Shown: positions 36,525 to 45,863 of the stretch, piece by piece
Layout: each line of letters opens with the position of its first letter
Numbering within the stretch: position 1 is the first letter of the stretch
Assembly (NCBI GenBank): GCA_021776475.1
Contig: JAJFFV010000005.1
Location: 248,001-312,000 of the forward strand
Origin: Parvularculaceae bacterium
Lineage (GTDB): Bacteria; Pseudomonadota; Alphaproteobacteria; Caulobacterales; Parvularculaceae
Reading direction: 5' to 3'
DNA: 64,000 nt
Translations under genes and position numbers: made by a program
Notes under the pieces: model-generated
Told to the model about the DNA's origin: nothing
The model's input: only the letters and a program-made list of their open reading frames with translations
Database searches by the model: none

Positions 36525-39500
36525 GTGACTGAATTCGCCGGTTACCGATTTACGATTGGTTCAAAACTGCTGCATCTTGCACAAGATACAGCAGCGATAG
36601 GCATTCTGGTTTTATTCACCATTTTGATCGCTCCGTTTTATCTGAGCACGTCAGTCGAAGATGATGTGTACGTCGAAAACGGCGAAATTGACTTGTCCGA
36701 TACAAACTTAAGTGTTCCGGTTTCTTTGAAGGGAAACTGGCGCTTTCATTGGGAACAATATGTTGACGAAATTCATGGAGACACTGTTTCTTCTGTAGCG
36801 GTTCCCGGCTTTTGGAGTGATTCACCAGAAGCATTCCATGCGAAGGGGTACGCAACATACGGATTAACAATCAGAGGACTAAAGCCCGGTAGCTACGAAT
36901 TTTATATTCCAATGATCTATGCCGCTAGTTCGGTTTGGATGGATGGAACACGGCGAACAATGAACGGCGAACTTGGGACAAATTCTGCATCGACCAAAAC
37001 TACTTGGCTCGATCATTCTATTCCATTCACTTCAAATGGTGAGGAGCATGAATTCTTAATTGAAGTGGCCGCATTTCATCACAGATCGAGTGGCATAGAG
37101 TTAGTGCCCATCATAGGAACGCAGCGAGCAGTTGAGGCAGCTAAACAGCTATTCAATTCCAAGGATATGTACTTCCAAGCCGCTCTTTCGATCTTGGCTC
37201 TTTACGGGTTTGCAATTTTTGTGTTTCGGATTACAGACCGATCATCGTTACACTTTGGATTATTTTGCGCCGCTCTCTCCGTAAGCTCGTTGGTTTTTGG
37301 TGTAAATTTTTGGGAGTTCGTAAAACCCGGAATAGAATTCAACTGGTTGTTGTTCATTCTCTACGTGCCGACAACATTTTCGATGATATTTTTTCTAAAC
37401 TACGTCGAGCTTCTCTATAAAGGAGAATCCTTTCGTAGGATTGGGCTAATTTGCAAGTTACTGTTTATCGGATTTGGGATTTCATATACGATTCTACTAC
37501 TCGGTAATAATTCCTATACGGCATCTACGCTATTTCCGTATTTTACGATATTGATGATCGCCTATTTCTTTCTGATTTTCGCTATCGTTTTTCGAGCAGC
37601 TTGGCGAGGCAAAGAAGGTGCCCGCATTTTCCTGTTCGGTTTTGGGATAATGATTTTCACCATATCGAGCGAGGTTATAGTTCAAGCCAATATCCTCCCT
37701 GAGGAGAATGCACCATTACACGGCTTGGGGGCCTTAGGATTTATGGCTTTTCTGGTTGCCCAAGTAATGATCCTTGCAGTCAGGTGGTCTAGAACCCTTA
37801 GTCGATCGGAGAGAATGGCAAATGATCTTGGCCGATTGATCGATATGTCCTCAGCCGTTGTATCGGACGATGAATTGCCGAACCTACTAAATCGAATTAT
37901 CGTTTCTTGCCGACAGTTTCTCAGTGCTGAGCGCGGTACTTTGTTTTTATTTGACGCCGAAACTAATGAGCTCTGGTCTCTCGTAGCCGAAGGAGTAACA
38001 TTTAGTGAAATAAGAATTCCTTCTGATGAAGGACTAGCTGGTGCATGCTTTCAAAGTGGTGAAATCATTCGGGTCAAAAACGCTTACAAAGACGAACGAT
38101 TTTTGGGCCGAGTTGATGACGCGACTGGATTTAGAACGAAATCAATCATGTCGGTACCAGTGGAAACAAAGACAGGTACTAGGATTGGCGTCATACAGGT
38201 TCTCAATAAGATCGGAGAGTCTGCGTTTGGCGATGAGGATGAACAACGGATTACGGCATTTGCGTCACAAGCAGCGATTTCTTTAGAGAACGCCGAATTG
38301 TTTGGGGAAGTCACATGGGCCCGCAAATATAACGAAAGCATCCTTTCATCGATGTCAAATGGTGTTATTTCGATCAACAAGAATAACGTCATTGAAAAGG
38401 TAAACCCGGCCGCTGTCAAAATCTGGGGAGGAGAAGAGAAGCAATATATAGGTCAGGATGCTGTTGCTCAATTGAGAATCGATAATTCTTGGTTGGCAGA
38501 CGAACTATTGTCTACATCAATTGACGGTCAGGCTCGTAACTTTGTTGATGTTGATGTTTTGACTTTTAACTCAACCAAGCAATCGATGAACATTTCTATT
38601 GTCCCGCTCTCTAACGAAGAGAGTGATATGGGCCTGCTAATCATGTTGGAGGATATCACCGAAGAAAAACGTCTGAAAGGAACGATGTCACGATTCATGA
38701 CTAAAGAGGTTGCTGATAAGATCATTGAACAAGGCGACGACGCATTATCTGGTGTAACCGTAAACGCCAGCATCTTATTTGTTGATTTACGAGATTTTAC
38801 AACGCTTTCTGAACAGCTTGGGCCGCAGGAAACAGTGTCTATGTTGAATGAGTTTTTCGGCTATATGACAGAAGCTGTTTTTAGTTCGCTTGGAGTATTG
38901 GATAAGTTCATTGGCGATTCGATAATGGCAGTGTTTGGCGCACCTATTGAAAGTGACCATGATGCAGACAATGCGATCGCTTGTTCTATTGAGATGATGA
39001 ATTCTGTTTTGGAATTGAACCGGGTTCGCGAAGCTCGTAATGATCCACCGATAAGAATTAGCATTGGCATTGCAACTGGGGCAGTCGTTGCAGGTACGAT
39101 CGGATCAACAAAACGTATGGAGTACACAGTTGTTGGCGATAGCGTTAATCTCGCCTCAAGGTTGGAAAACTTAACTCGGTACTACAGTGCGGATGTTGTC
39201 TTTGGTGATGATACATACCTAGCATTAGAAAACCCTCCTAAAGCCCGTGAATTAGACCTAATCAGAGTCAAGGGTCGAACGGCTCCATCTGTGATCTACG
39301 AATTACTCGAACATCACACAGAACAGACGTTTCCAAACGGTGAAAAGTTACTTGGGTACTACGCAGATGGCCTAGACCACTATCGTAACAGAGAATGGAA
39401 AAAGGCAATAAATTCGTTTAGCTCTGCACTACGCTTGAATCCAAATGATCGCCCCTCTGAAATCTACAAGAACCGGTCTAGTGTATTCTTGCATAACCCG

Positions 39501-39554
39501 CCTCCTGAAGAGTGGGACGGTGTCTGGACAATGTCACAAAAAACTGAAGGATAA
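36525..39554 (+). CDS. 7TM-DISM/GAF/PAS class III adenylate/guanylate cyclase
   Basis: GTG start; extracellular beta-rich domain, 7TM, GAF, PAS, cyclase domain (ILFVDLRDFTTLSEQLG...LDKFIGDSIMAVFGAP...GSTKRMEYTVVGDSVNLASRLE). Confidence 0.93.
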   Translation: MTEFAGYRFTIGSKLLHLAQDTAAIGILVLFTILIAPFYLSTSVEDDVYVENGEIDLSDTNLSVPVSLKGNWRFHWEQYVDEIHGDTVSSVAVPGFWSDSPEAFHAKGYATYGLTIRGLKPGSYEFYIPMIYAASSVWMDGTRRTMNGELGTNSASTKTTWLDHSIPFTSNGEEHEFLIEVAAFHHRSSGIELVPIIGTQRAVEAAKQLFNSKDMYFQAALSILALYGFAIFVFRITDRSSLHFGLFCAALSVSSLVFGVNFWEFVKPGIEFNWLLFILYVPTTFSMIFFLNYVELLYKGESFRRIGLICKLLFIGFGISYTILLLGNNSYTASTLFPYFTILMIAYFFLIFAIVFRAAWRGKEGARIFLFGFGIMIFTISSEVIVQANILPEENAPLHGLGALGFMAFLVAQVMILAVRWSRTLSRSERMANDLGRLIDMSSAVVSDDELPNLLNRIIVSCRQFLSAERGTLFLFDAETNELWSLVAEGVTFSEIRIPSDEGLAGACFQSGEIIRVKNAYKDERFLGRVDDATGFRTKSIMSVPVETKTGTRIGVIQVLNKIGESAFGDEDEQRITAFASQAAISLENAELFGEVTWARKYNESILSSMSNGVISINKNNVIEKVNPAAVKIWGGEEKQYIGQDAVAQLRIDNSWLADELLSTSIDGQARNFVDVDVLTFNSTKQSMNISIVPLSNEESDMGLLIMLEDITEEKRLKGTMSRFMTKEVADKIIEQGDDALSGVTVNASILFVDLRDFTTLSEQLGPQETVSMLNEFFGYMTEAVFSSLGVLDKFIGDSIMAVFGAPIESDHDADNAIACSIEMMNSVLELNRVREARNDPPIRISIGIATGAVVAGTIGSTKRMEYTVVGDSVNLASRLENLTRYYSADVVFGDDTYLALENPPKARELDLIRVKGRTAPSVIYELLEHHTEQTFPNGEKLLGYYADGLDHYRNREWKKAINSFSSALRLNPNDRPSEIYKNRSSVFLHNPPPEEWDGVWTMSQKTEG

Positions 39555-39605
39555 TGAGCTGCGTCGTAACATTGAACCATTATAGGCTTAACCCAAATCT
39601 CTCTT

Positions 39606-39716
39606 ATTTTGAGCTTAGATAACACCTATTCAATATTTACCGACACACTTTCAAGTAAATACCCTGTTAAATGCTCTCAGGAACTCACAGAGAGCGATAT
39701 ACACTTTTTCTAAGCC
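39606..39716 (+). repeat. ~110-bp imperfect direct repeat, copy 2
   Basis: ATTTTGAGCTTAGATAACACCTATTCAATATTTACC...AGCGATATACACTTTTTCTAAGCC; about 19 differences in 111 columns by eye. Confidence 0.85.
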
Positions 39717-39839
39717 ACCCTACCCGAGGGTAATTTAACGCCGTTATGCCTGCATATTTCCCCTCACATATCCCTAAGTAAAGCTGACCAAAACGATCGC
39801 GAAATTCAACTCCATTGCGACTGAAACGTCAAAGATTTA

Positions 39840-40517
39840 TCAACCATGCATCTTTTCAATACTTAGCTGCCTCTTACTAAAACAACCCAGATCAATCCAT
39901 TTGGCTTGCAGCATCTCATTAAAATGGACTTCTTTGGTGATCGTATGGCCATGGTAAGAGAGATCAACACCTCCTGCTCGTTCATATTCATCAGAGAAGA
40001 TTTTGTTCCTGCCCCACAAGAGTTCCGGGGCCTCTGAGATTATGATTTGCTCCGTCCATTCAGACGGTGGTTGGGCATGTGAGATGCCAATCCTTGTTCC
40101 ATCTGCCTTTTCAACAATGACGGCGACAGGCAAGTCAGCAACAACTTCTGCTAATGACTTTACTTCAGCCAGTTCCAGATCATCGAGATTAAAAAACCAA
40201 TTACCACCATTGGAGCGCCACCGCTCTTCAGCATCCATGGTTGGATTATCTAGATAGTCCAGCATGAGCTGTTCATGGTTTCCCATGACACAACAAAACC
40301 ATGGCTCTTGGAGCAATCTCAGACACCCAAGAGAGTCTGGACCCCTATCGATTAAATCACCAACACTGAAGAGACGATCTATCTCTGGATTGAACTTTTG
40401 TTGGGCCAACGCTTTTTCCAAGGCAGGATAGCAACCATGCAGATCACCTACTACAAAATCACTACCCAGATCATTCGGCGGAGTGGTTTTCAATACTTGC
40501 CCACCTAACATACACAA
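39840..40517 (-). CDS. PPP-family metallophosphatase (lambda phosphatase/PrpA-like)
   Basis: FVVGDLHGCYPALEKAL...VGDLIDRGPDSLGCLRLL...VMGNHEQLML; SYHGHTI. Confidence 0.9.
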   Translation of the reverse strand: MCMLGGQVLKTTPPNDLGSDFVVGDLHGCYPALEKALAQQKFNPEIDRLFSVGDLIDRGPDSLGCLRLLQEPWFCCVMGNHEQLMLDYLDNPTMDAEERWRSNGGNWFFNLDDLELAEVKSLAEVVADLPVAVIVEKADGTRIGISHAQPPSEWTEQIIISEAPELLWGRNKIFSDEYERAGGVDLSYHGHTITKEVHFNEMLQAKWIDLGCFSKRQLSIEKMHG

Positions 40518-40867
40518 ACCAGCCCTTCGTTCTCGCTAGTCTGATATGGATAGGCAGTTTCCAGTTCCTGATCTGTGGCACCAGATTGTCTGGCAATTAC
40601 GCGCATCTCTTCATTTAACTCAACCAGCTTATTTTCCATCTCATAGAGCTTACTCAATGCCGCCAGTGATGCTCTTTTGGTAGAATGAACGTACTCTTTG
40701 CCTTTGTGATAACTCACATCATCTATGGCCTCTCTGACCTCTTTTATTTCACATTTCAGCTTGTTGATGCGCGACCTTTGAGTTGAGATTCTCGCTCCCG
40801 CGATGAACGAGGTGATCAAAACCCCAAATAGGATTGAAGCTGAGATGAGAATGATGAGTTCTGTCAT
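40505..40867 (-). CDS. Single-TM coiled-coil hypothetical protein
   Basis: N-terminal TM then coiled-coil-like stretch; overlaps neighbours in operon. Confidence 0.6.
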   Translation of the reverse strand: MTELIILISASILFGVLITSFIAGARISTQRSRINKLKCEIKEVREAIDDVSYHKGKEYVHSTKRASLAALSKLYEMENKLVELNEEMRVIARQSGATDQELETAYPYQTSENEGLVCVC

Positions 40868-41259
40868 AAAGGTTCCTTGTATATTGGGTTGTGGTTGCCG
40901 CGAGCGATGATTTCTTCGTAAGTCCCATATGGGCCTAGTGGTGCGGTGATGTGGATGAAGTCGAGCTTACCAAAGCGTTCGACGAGGTGCTGTTCCACCT
41001 TTTCAAATTCGTGGTCGAGGCAAAACTTCTCGATCTCAAGCTTTAATGATGGTTCTAACTTTGAATATGTTATGCCCAATTCTGAATTGAAGTAGAATAA
41101 GACAGATGGCACATCCTTCATAAGCACCTCAGGAGACCTGTCGTCGGCTATACTCTCTCCTTCCAAAGCAAGACCGCCATGGACAAGTTTGCCCGTATGA
41201 GGACAATAAATCGGATTAAGATTCTCGTCTTGGTCTAGTTTTATCCTCGTGATGGTCAT
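40864..41259 (-). CDS. Hypothetical soluble protein
   Basis: 131-aa ORF with CPHTG motif; 4-bp overlap with downstream gene. Confidence 0.6.
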   Translation of the reverse strand: MTITRIKLDQDENLNPIYCPHTGKLVHGGLALEGESIADDRSPEVLMKDVPSVLFYFNSELGITYSKLEPSLKLEIEKFCLDHEFEKVEQHLVERFGKLDFIHITAPLGPYGTYEEIIARGNHNPIYKEPL

Positions 41260-41466
41260 TTATCGCCCTCCCAGCCCGAATACAAACATCATAAGTAAGC
41301 CGAGGTTGAGGGTGAGTGAACCCAACACCAGTCCAACCAGTATAACTTTGGTTGCAGGACTAAAATTAATGAATCTGGTGATTCCATTCGTCCGTGCATA
41401 GATTTGGGTACGATGCGCGAACCAATGCTTGATAGGATGGCCGGATTTATGTTTTCGCATACTCAA
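41260..41466 (-). CDS. Small single-TM protein
   Basis: 68 aa, C-terminal TM; 4-bp overlap with upstream gene. Confidence 0.55.
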   Translation of the reverse strand: MSMRKHKSGHPIKHWFAHRTQIYARTNGITRFINFSPATKVILVGLVLGSLTLNLGLLMMFVFGLGGR

Positions 41467-41873
41467 CTATCCTCTCTTGAAGGCCATAAATAACTGGTGT
41501 CCATAATGAATTTCTCCGCATCCATTTCCACCCAGTTTTGTAGGAACAACCCAAACGGCAGTATAATGATGAGGAATAGAATTGGTGGAAACAAATACCC
41601 GACAATGATCAAGATAATGGCAATCGGAATGCTCTGAAGCATTGAAGCGATTAAGATCATGACAGCTATGAAGACTGTTTTTATGGGGATCATGATCAGA
41701 TAGATGATGACCAAGAAGGCATGTTTCAGCAATAGATAGGGCAGCTTCAACAACCACATTTCAACCACCCTTATAATAGGGCCGATTTGTCCTGAAAGCA
41801 GGTCTATGATTTGGATTTGCAGCAGATTTCCACTGCTCAACATGCACGATGACTTGTTTGGATTGAATGACAA
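41463..41873 (-). CDS. Polytopic hydrophobic protein
   Basis: Multiple Ile/Leu-rich TM segments; first gene of operon; start uncertain. Confidence 0.55.
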   Translation of the reverse strand: MSFNPNKSSCMLSSGNLLQIQIIDLLSGQIGPIIRVVEMWLLKLPYLLLKHAFLVIIYLIMIPIKTVFIAVMILIASMLQSIPIAIILIIVGYLFPPILFLIIILPFGLFLQNWVEMDAEKFIMDTSYLWPSREDS

Positions 41874-42046
41874 TAGAAAAAGATATCCTCCTATTTTTAG
41901 CTCTTGGCTCTCATCATTTTGCCACCTTCGCTAGAGTTTGCAGGTTGGCCAGTCACTAAAGACTGTCGTGATGATGTAATATTAGTATCACATGTAACTT
42001 GAAATGTCAATAGTATACTGATGAATCGAGAGTCCAACGGTAAGGT

Positions 42047-42265
42047 TCGGGCTGAATGCATCGATCAAAACTGGTTCCTGTCGCTCGACAAGTGCCCGGT
42101 CACAATGTGAGGCGTTCAGGCAAGATAAGATGAAGTAAGACCGCACAGCTCGATTGGTAACAAACCGCCAATCACGCTCATAAACAACGAAGGTGAAAAC
42201 AGCCCACCTCCGTGAAAAACCGGAAAACTCTACAATCCGGTGACGGTAAGTTGGGGGCAGGTTCA
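42047..42265 (+). pseudogene. Degenerate IS3-family orfB C-terminus plus right terminal sequence
   Basis: gaatgcatcgatcaaaactggttcctgtcgctcgac ~ ECIDQNWFLSLD; later frame DEVRPHSSIGNKPP with stops/frameshifts; end gttgggggcaggttca = TGAACCTGCCCCCAAC on the other strand. Confidence 0.75.
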
Positions 42266-42269
42266 CCTG

Positions 42270-42316
42270 TTGACGGACTCTCCATTCAAATGAGGGACCA
42301 ATTGGGGCTCACGTCA
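42270..42316 (-). repeat. 47-bp inverted repeat, right copy (IS3-end-like)
   Basis: Exact reverse complement of 33849-33895. Confidence 0.95.
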
Positions 42317-42372
42317 TGGGGTATACAAATAGAATTTGACGCAAATATCTACTAACCCATTGATTTTACTGG

Positions 42373-42446
42373 CGCACCCGACAGGATTCGAACCTGTGAC
42401 CTCTGCCTTCGGAGGGCAGCGCTCTATCCAACTGAGCTACGGGTGC
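42373..42446 (-). tRNA. tRNA-Arg (anticodon CCG); CCA encoded at 42372-42370
   Basis: GCACCCG TA GCTC...GAGC G CTGCC CTCCGAA GGCAG ... CAGG TTCGAATCCTG TCGGGTGC G-CCA cloverleaf. Confidence 0.95.
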
Positions 42447-42502
42447 GGATCGCGACAACGCGAACGGGTTTCTTAGGCGAAACTCAAAATTCAGGCAAAC
42501 GA

Positions 42503-43237
42503 TTATCGCTGCTTATTGGCGACGTTGTTGATGATTTTTTCCGGCACCTGTTCACCTGCTTTAAAGAGGACACTGACGAATTCGGCGGTTTTCTCGAGAC
42601 TTACCTCGTGACCAGTGGTGTCAATCCCGAGCCGGTTGGCCAGCGCTTCATCTTCCAGCACCGGTTTCAGGTTAAGCCCGTTAGCCGCAAAATCGTCTGA
42701 GAAAGCGGCCTGACTATAGGTCTTCGTGGCGCTGCTCAGGGTGTCCTGGAAATAGGCAGCCTGACTTAAAAACACATCAAGGCTGCGCGCAAAATTGCCG
42801 CGCGGCATGCCGTAGTCGGCAATGTCGTAGCGGCTGATAAAGGCCGAGCCGCCATTATCGATGCCGGCGCTGGTGTAGGGGTATTTGTAGTTAAAGGCCT
42901 GGACCGTGCGCTGATCTGCTTCACCAGCGAAAATGGCGATCATGTTGACGCCGTAGCAGCCATCATCTTCAGAGCGGATACAGGCGGCAGGTGCCAGAAC
43001 GAATTTTATCCCGTTATCTGCTTCTGATAGGATGACCTTGGCGCCCCCTGGTGCCGTCCTCCCTTCCCATGGGAAACCCAACTCCTGCAACAGCGGGATC
43101 ATGGTCTCGACGTCATAGTCGAGCATCATCTCATCAGGCTTGCTGATCGGGGGATGGCGTTTGTCGGCAGCTTGCGCTGGTAAGGTCATAAGCAGGCTGG
43201 CCGCGCTGACAACTATAAGACTTGTGAGTTTCATCAT
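42503..43237 (-). CDS. Secreted YbjN-like hypothetical protein
   Basis: Signal peptide ...MTLPAQAA; 244 aa. Confidence 0.6.
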   Translation of the reverse strand: MMKLTSLIVVSAASLLMTLPAQAADKRHPPISKPDEMMLDYDVETMIPLLQELGFPWEGRTAPGGAKVILSEADNGIKFVLAPAACIRSEDDGCYGVNMIAIFAGEADQRTVQAFNYKYPYTSAGIDNGGSAFISRYDIADYGMPRGNFARSLDVFLSQAAYFQDTLSSATKTYSQAAFSDDFAANGLNLKPVLEDEALANRLGIDTTGHEVSLEKTAEFVSVLFKAGEQVPEKIINNVANKQR

Positions 43238-43444
43238 GATAGTACCCCTTGGATGTCCACCCCGTTCCGGCCGATCAGTTAACCAACCGGTGCATAGTCT
43301 AACCCGTAAATCGCGATTTGGCGAATCCCGTCAGCTGAAATTGCGGTTATTTATGGCCGGATCAGGCCGAAAAGAATTGCCGCGCTGCCCTCTTTTAGCA
43401 TAGACAGAGCGGCTTCCCGCTCACAAAATCAGCCGGCGTTATTC

Positions 43445-44872
43445 ATGAAAAAACCCTATCGATCCCGAGACGACAAGCCTTTTCGTCAAAAACCCAATGA
43501 CCAGGGCGACCGGGACAATCGTGATGCGCCGCAGGATCTACGGGCGCGGGCCGTGGAAAACCTTGCTGACCTCGAAGCAAAAATGCCGGGCCTTGGCGCC
43601 CGTCGCGGGGCACTGGACGTTTTAATGTTGCTCAGCAAGGGCCGGACCCTCGAGCAGGCGTTCAATGATTGCCGCAGCTTCAACACACTCGAGGGAGCAG
43701 ACCGGGCCTTTGCGTTCAACCTTGTCTCAACGACGTTGCGGCGGCGCGGTGCGCTTGATGAGATCATCGGGCAATATCTTGATCGGCCGCTGCCAAAAAA
43801 ATCGCTGGAAGTGCAGGATATTTTGCGGCTCGCAGTCGCCCAGCTTTTGATGCTCGAGACACCGGCCCATGCGGCTGTTGCCACCTCTGTTGAACTTACC
43901 GGCCAGAAGCGTGAGACCGCTGGATATAAAGGCCTCGTCAACGCTATCGCCCGAAAAATAGCCGACAAAGGCAAGCTGCGACTTGAGAAATTGCAACTTC
44001 GGGTCGATACACCGGGCTGGCTGTGGCGCAGCTGGGAGCGCAGTTATGGCGTCGCAAAAACACGCGCAATTGCCGAAGCCCATCTGAAACAGGCCCCGCT
44101 CGATTTGAGCCTCAAACCGGGCACAGACCCTGCCTCTTTTCAGGCGGTTGAGGGCGGTCTTTCGCTTGCGCCCAATCACCTGCGCTTGCCTGGGAACCAT
44201 AGTGTGCCAGATCTGCCGGGATTCAGCGCTGGCAGCTGGTGGGTGCAGGACCTGGCGGCAAGCCTGCCGGTGCGGTTGTTGGGCGATGTCAGGGCAAAAA
44301 TTATTTTCGACTTATGTGCGGCGCCCGGCGGCAAAACGATGCAACTGGCGGCAAGCGGCGGCGACGTAAAAGCGGTCGATGTCTCGGGTGAACGGTTGAA
44401 ACGTGTCGCTGAAAACCTCAAACGCACAGGGCTGATCGCTGAAACGGTCAAAGCGGACATTTTGCACTGGGTGCCTGAAATAACCGCCGATGCGATCCTG
44501 CTCGATGCGCCCTGCTCTTCGACCGGTACGATCCGGCGTAATCCGGATGTAGCCTGGGCCAGAACCGAAGACGAAGTTCGCTCTTTGGCGGGGCTGCAAG
44601 CTGAGTTTATCGATCGCGCCGTGAGATTCCTCAAACCGGGCGGTCTCCTTGTTTACTGCACATGCTCGCTGCAGCGGGAAGAAGGCGAAGACCAAGTAAA
44701 GGCGGCGTTTTCCCGGCACAACAACCTAGAACTTGTGCCGATTACGGCAGCCGATATTGATAATATGCCGGGCATCATTACCCATGACGGCAATTTACGG
44801 ACATTGCCTAGCATGCTGCCTGAGCATGGCGGTATGGATGGCTTTTTTGCCTGCCGTTTCCGCAAAACATGA
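43445..44872 (+). CDS. rsmB: 16S rRNA m5C methyltransferase, RsmB/NOP (Fmu/Sun) family
   Basis: NusB-like N-terminus, IIFDLCAAPGGKTMQLA, LDAPCSSTGTIRRNPDVAW, VYCTCSLQREEGEDQV. Confidence 0.9.
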   Translation: MKKPYRSRDDKPFRQKPNDQGDRDNRDAPQDLRARAVENLADLEAKMPGLGARRGALDVLMLLSKGRTLEQAFNDCRSFNTLEGADRAFAFNLVSTTLRRRGALDEIIGQYLDRPLPKKSLEVQDILRLAVAQLLMLETPAHAAVATSVELTGQKRETAGYKGLVNAIARKIADKGKLRLEKLQLRVDTPGWLWRSWERSYGVAKTRAIAEAHLKQAPLDLSLKPGTDPASFQAVEGGLSLAPNHLRLPGNHSVPDLPGFSAGSWWVQDLAASLPVRLLGDVRAKIIFDLCAAPGGKTMQLAASGGDVKAVDVSGERLKRVAENLKRTGLIAETVKADILHWVPEITADAILLDAPCSSTGTIRRNPDVAWARTEDEVRSLAGLQAEFIDRAVRFLKPGGLLVYCTCSLQREEGEDQVKAAFSRHNNLELVPITAADIDNMPGIITHDGNLRTLPSMLPEHGGMDGFFACRFRKT

Positions 44873-44977
44873 CGGTAAAGATAAGTTAACGATCCTTGTG
44901 AATACCTTGTATTTAACAACAGGATTACAATATAAACAGTCACGGAATTAACAGTCGTTCAGTGGAGAAACACGAAT

Positions 44978-45706
44978 ATGAATGGTTTCAATAGACAGTT
45001 TAACCAGGAGCGCGCAGGCACAGGTGTAGGCGTCGCTTACGACGAGGGTTTGCGCAGCTACATGCTGGGGGTCTACAATTATATGACACTTGGCATTGCC
45101 GGCACTGCCTTGATTGCCATGTTTATGATCAGCAATCCGGGTTTTGTTAATGCAATACCTGGCCTTCCTTGGTTACCGTTCATCGGCATCATCGGGCTTG
45201 GGTTCGTCGCGCCCCGTATTATTGCAACGGGTTCATCGGTTGCCGGGCATGGTGCCTATTGGCTGTACGTTGTGATGTGGTCTCTTCTGATCGGGCCAAC
45301 AGTTGCGATGTTTGTTGGCGTTGGTTGGGCCGATTTGGTCTATCAAGCGTTCTTTGCGGCAGCTGCCGTATTTGGCGGCGCCAGCCTTTACGGCTATACC
45401 ACAAAAAAAGATCTTTCTGGCTGGTCTCAATTCCTATTCATGGCGGGTATCGGGCTTCTGGCAACGGTCGTTCTTAACTTCCTTTTCTTCAAGAGCGGCT
45501 TATTGGGATTCATCACTTCGAGCGCGATCGTGCTTTTCGCGGCGGCTCTGACAATGTTTGAGACCCAGATGATCAAGAATCTTTATCGCGAAGGAATGGA
45601 CGAGGCAAACAGCAAGGCGTCGATTCTTGGTGCGTTTTTGCTCTATGGCTCATTCGCTGCACTGTTCATTAATATCCTGAACATCCTCGGATTTATGCGC
45701 GACTAA
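44978..45706 (+). CDS. Bax inhibitor-1 (BI-1/YccA) family protein
   Basis: Seven TM; YNYMTLGIAGTALIAM...LYGSFAALFINILNILGFMRD. Confidence 0.9.
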   Translation: MNGFNRQFNQERAGTGVGVAYDEGLRSYMLGVYNYMTLGIAGTALIAMFMISNPGFVNAIPGLPWLPFIGIIGLGFVAPRIIATGSSVAGHGAYWLYVVMWSLLIGPTVAMFVGVGWADLVYQAFFAAAAVFGGASLYGYTTKKDLSGWSQFLFMAGIGLLATVVLNFLFFKSGLLGFITSSAIVLFAAALTMFETQMIKNLYREGMDEANSKASILGAFLLYGSFAALFINILNILGFMRD

Positions 45707-45731
45707 CGAATTGATCTGACGCAATTTAATC

Positions 45732-45773
45732 AAAGCCTTCGTCTGATATGGTGTTTCGGATGAAGGCTTTTTT
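45732..45773 (+). terminator. Rho-independent terminator
   Basis: AAAGCCTTCGTC-N-GATGAAGGCTTTTTTC. Confidence 0.85.
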
Positions 45774-45863
45774 CTTGCATTTCACAGGCTTATGGCGCGA
45801 ACCTGAAGCTTAGTGCGCAATTAGCTCGCTCCCAAATGCAAAAGACGCGATAGTTTGACAGTC

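Noticed and set aside
41988-42266. 92-aa minus-strand ORF
   Set aside because: Lies antisense to the degenerate IS3 transposase remnant.
33849-42316. Intact composite transposon
   Set aside because: No transposase inside and no matching target-site duplication; kept only as an inverted-repeat-bounded segment.
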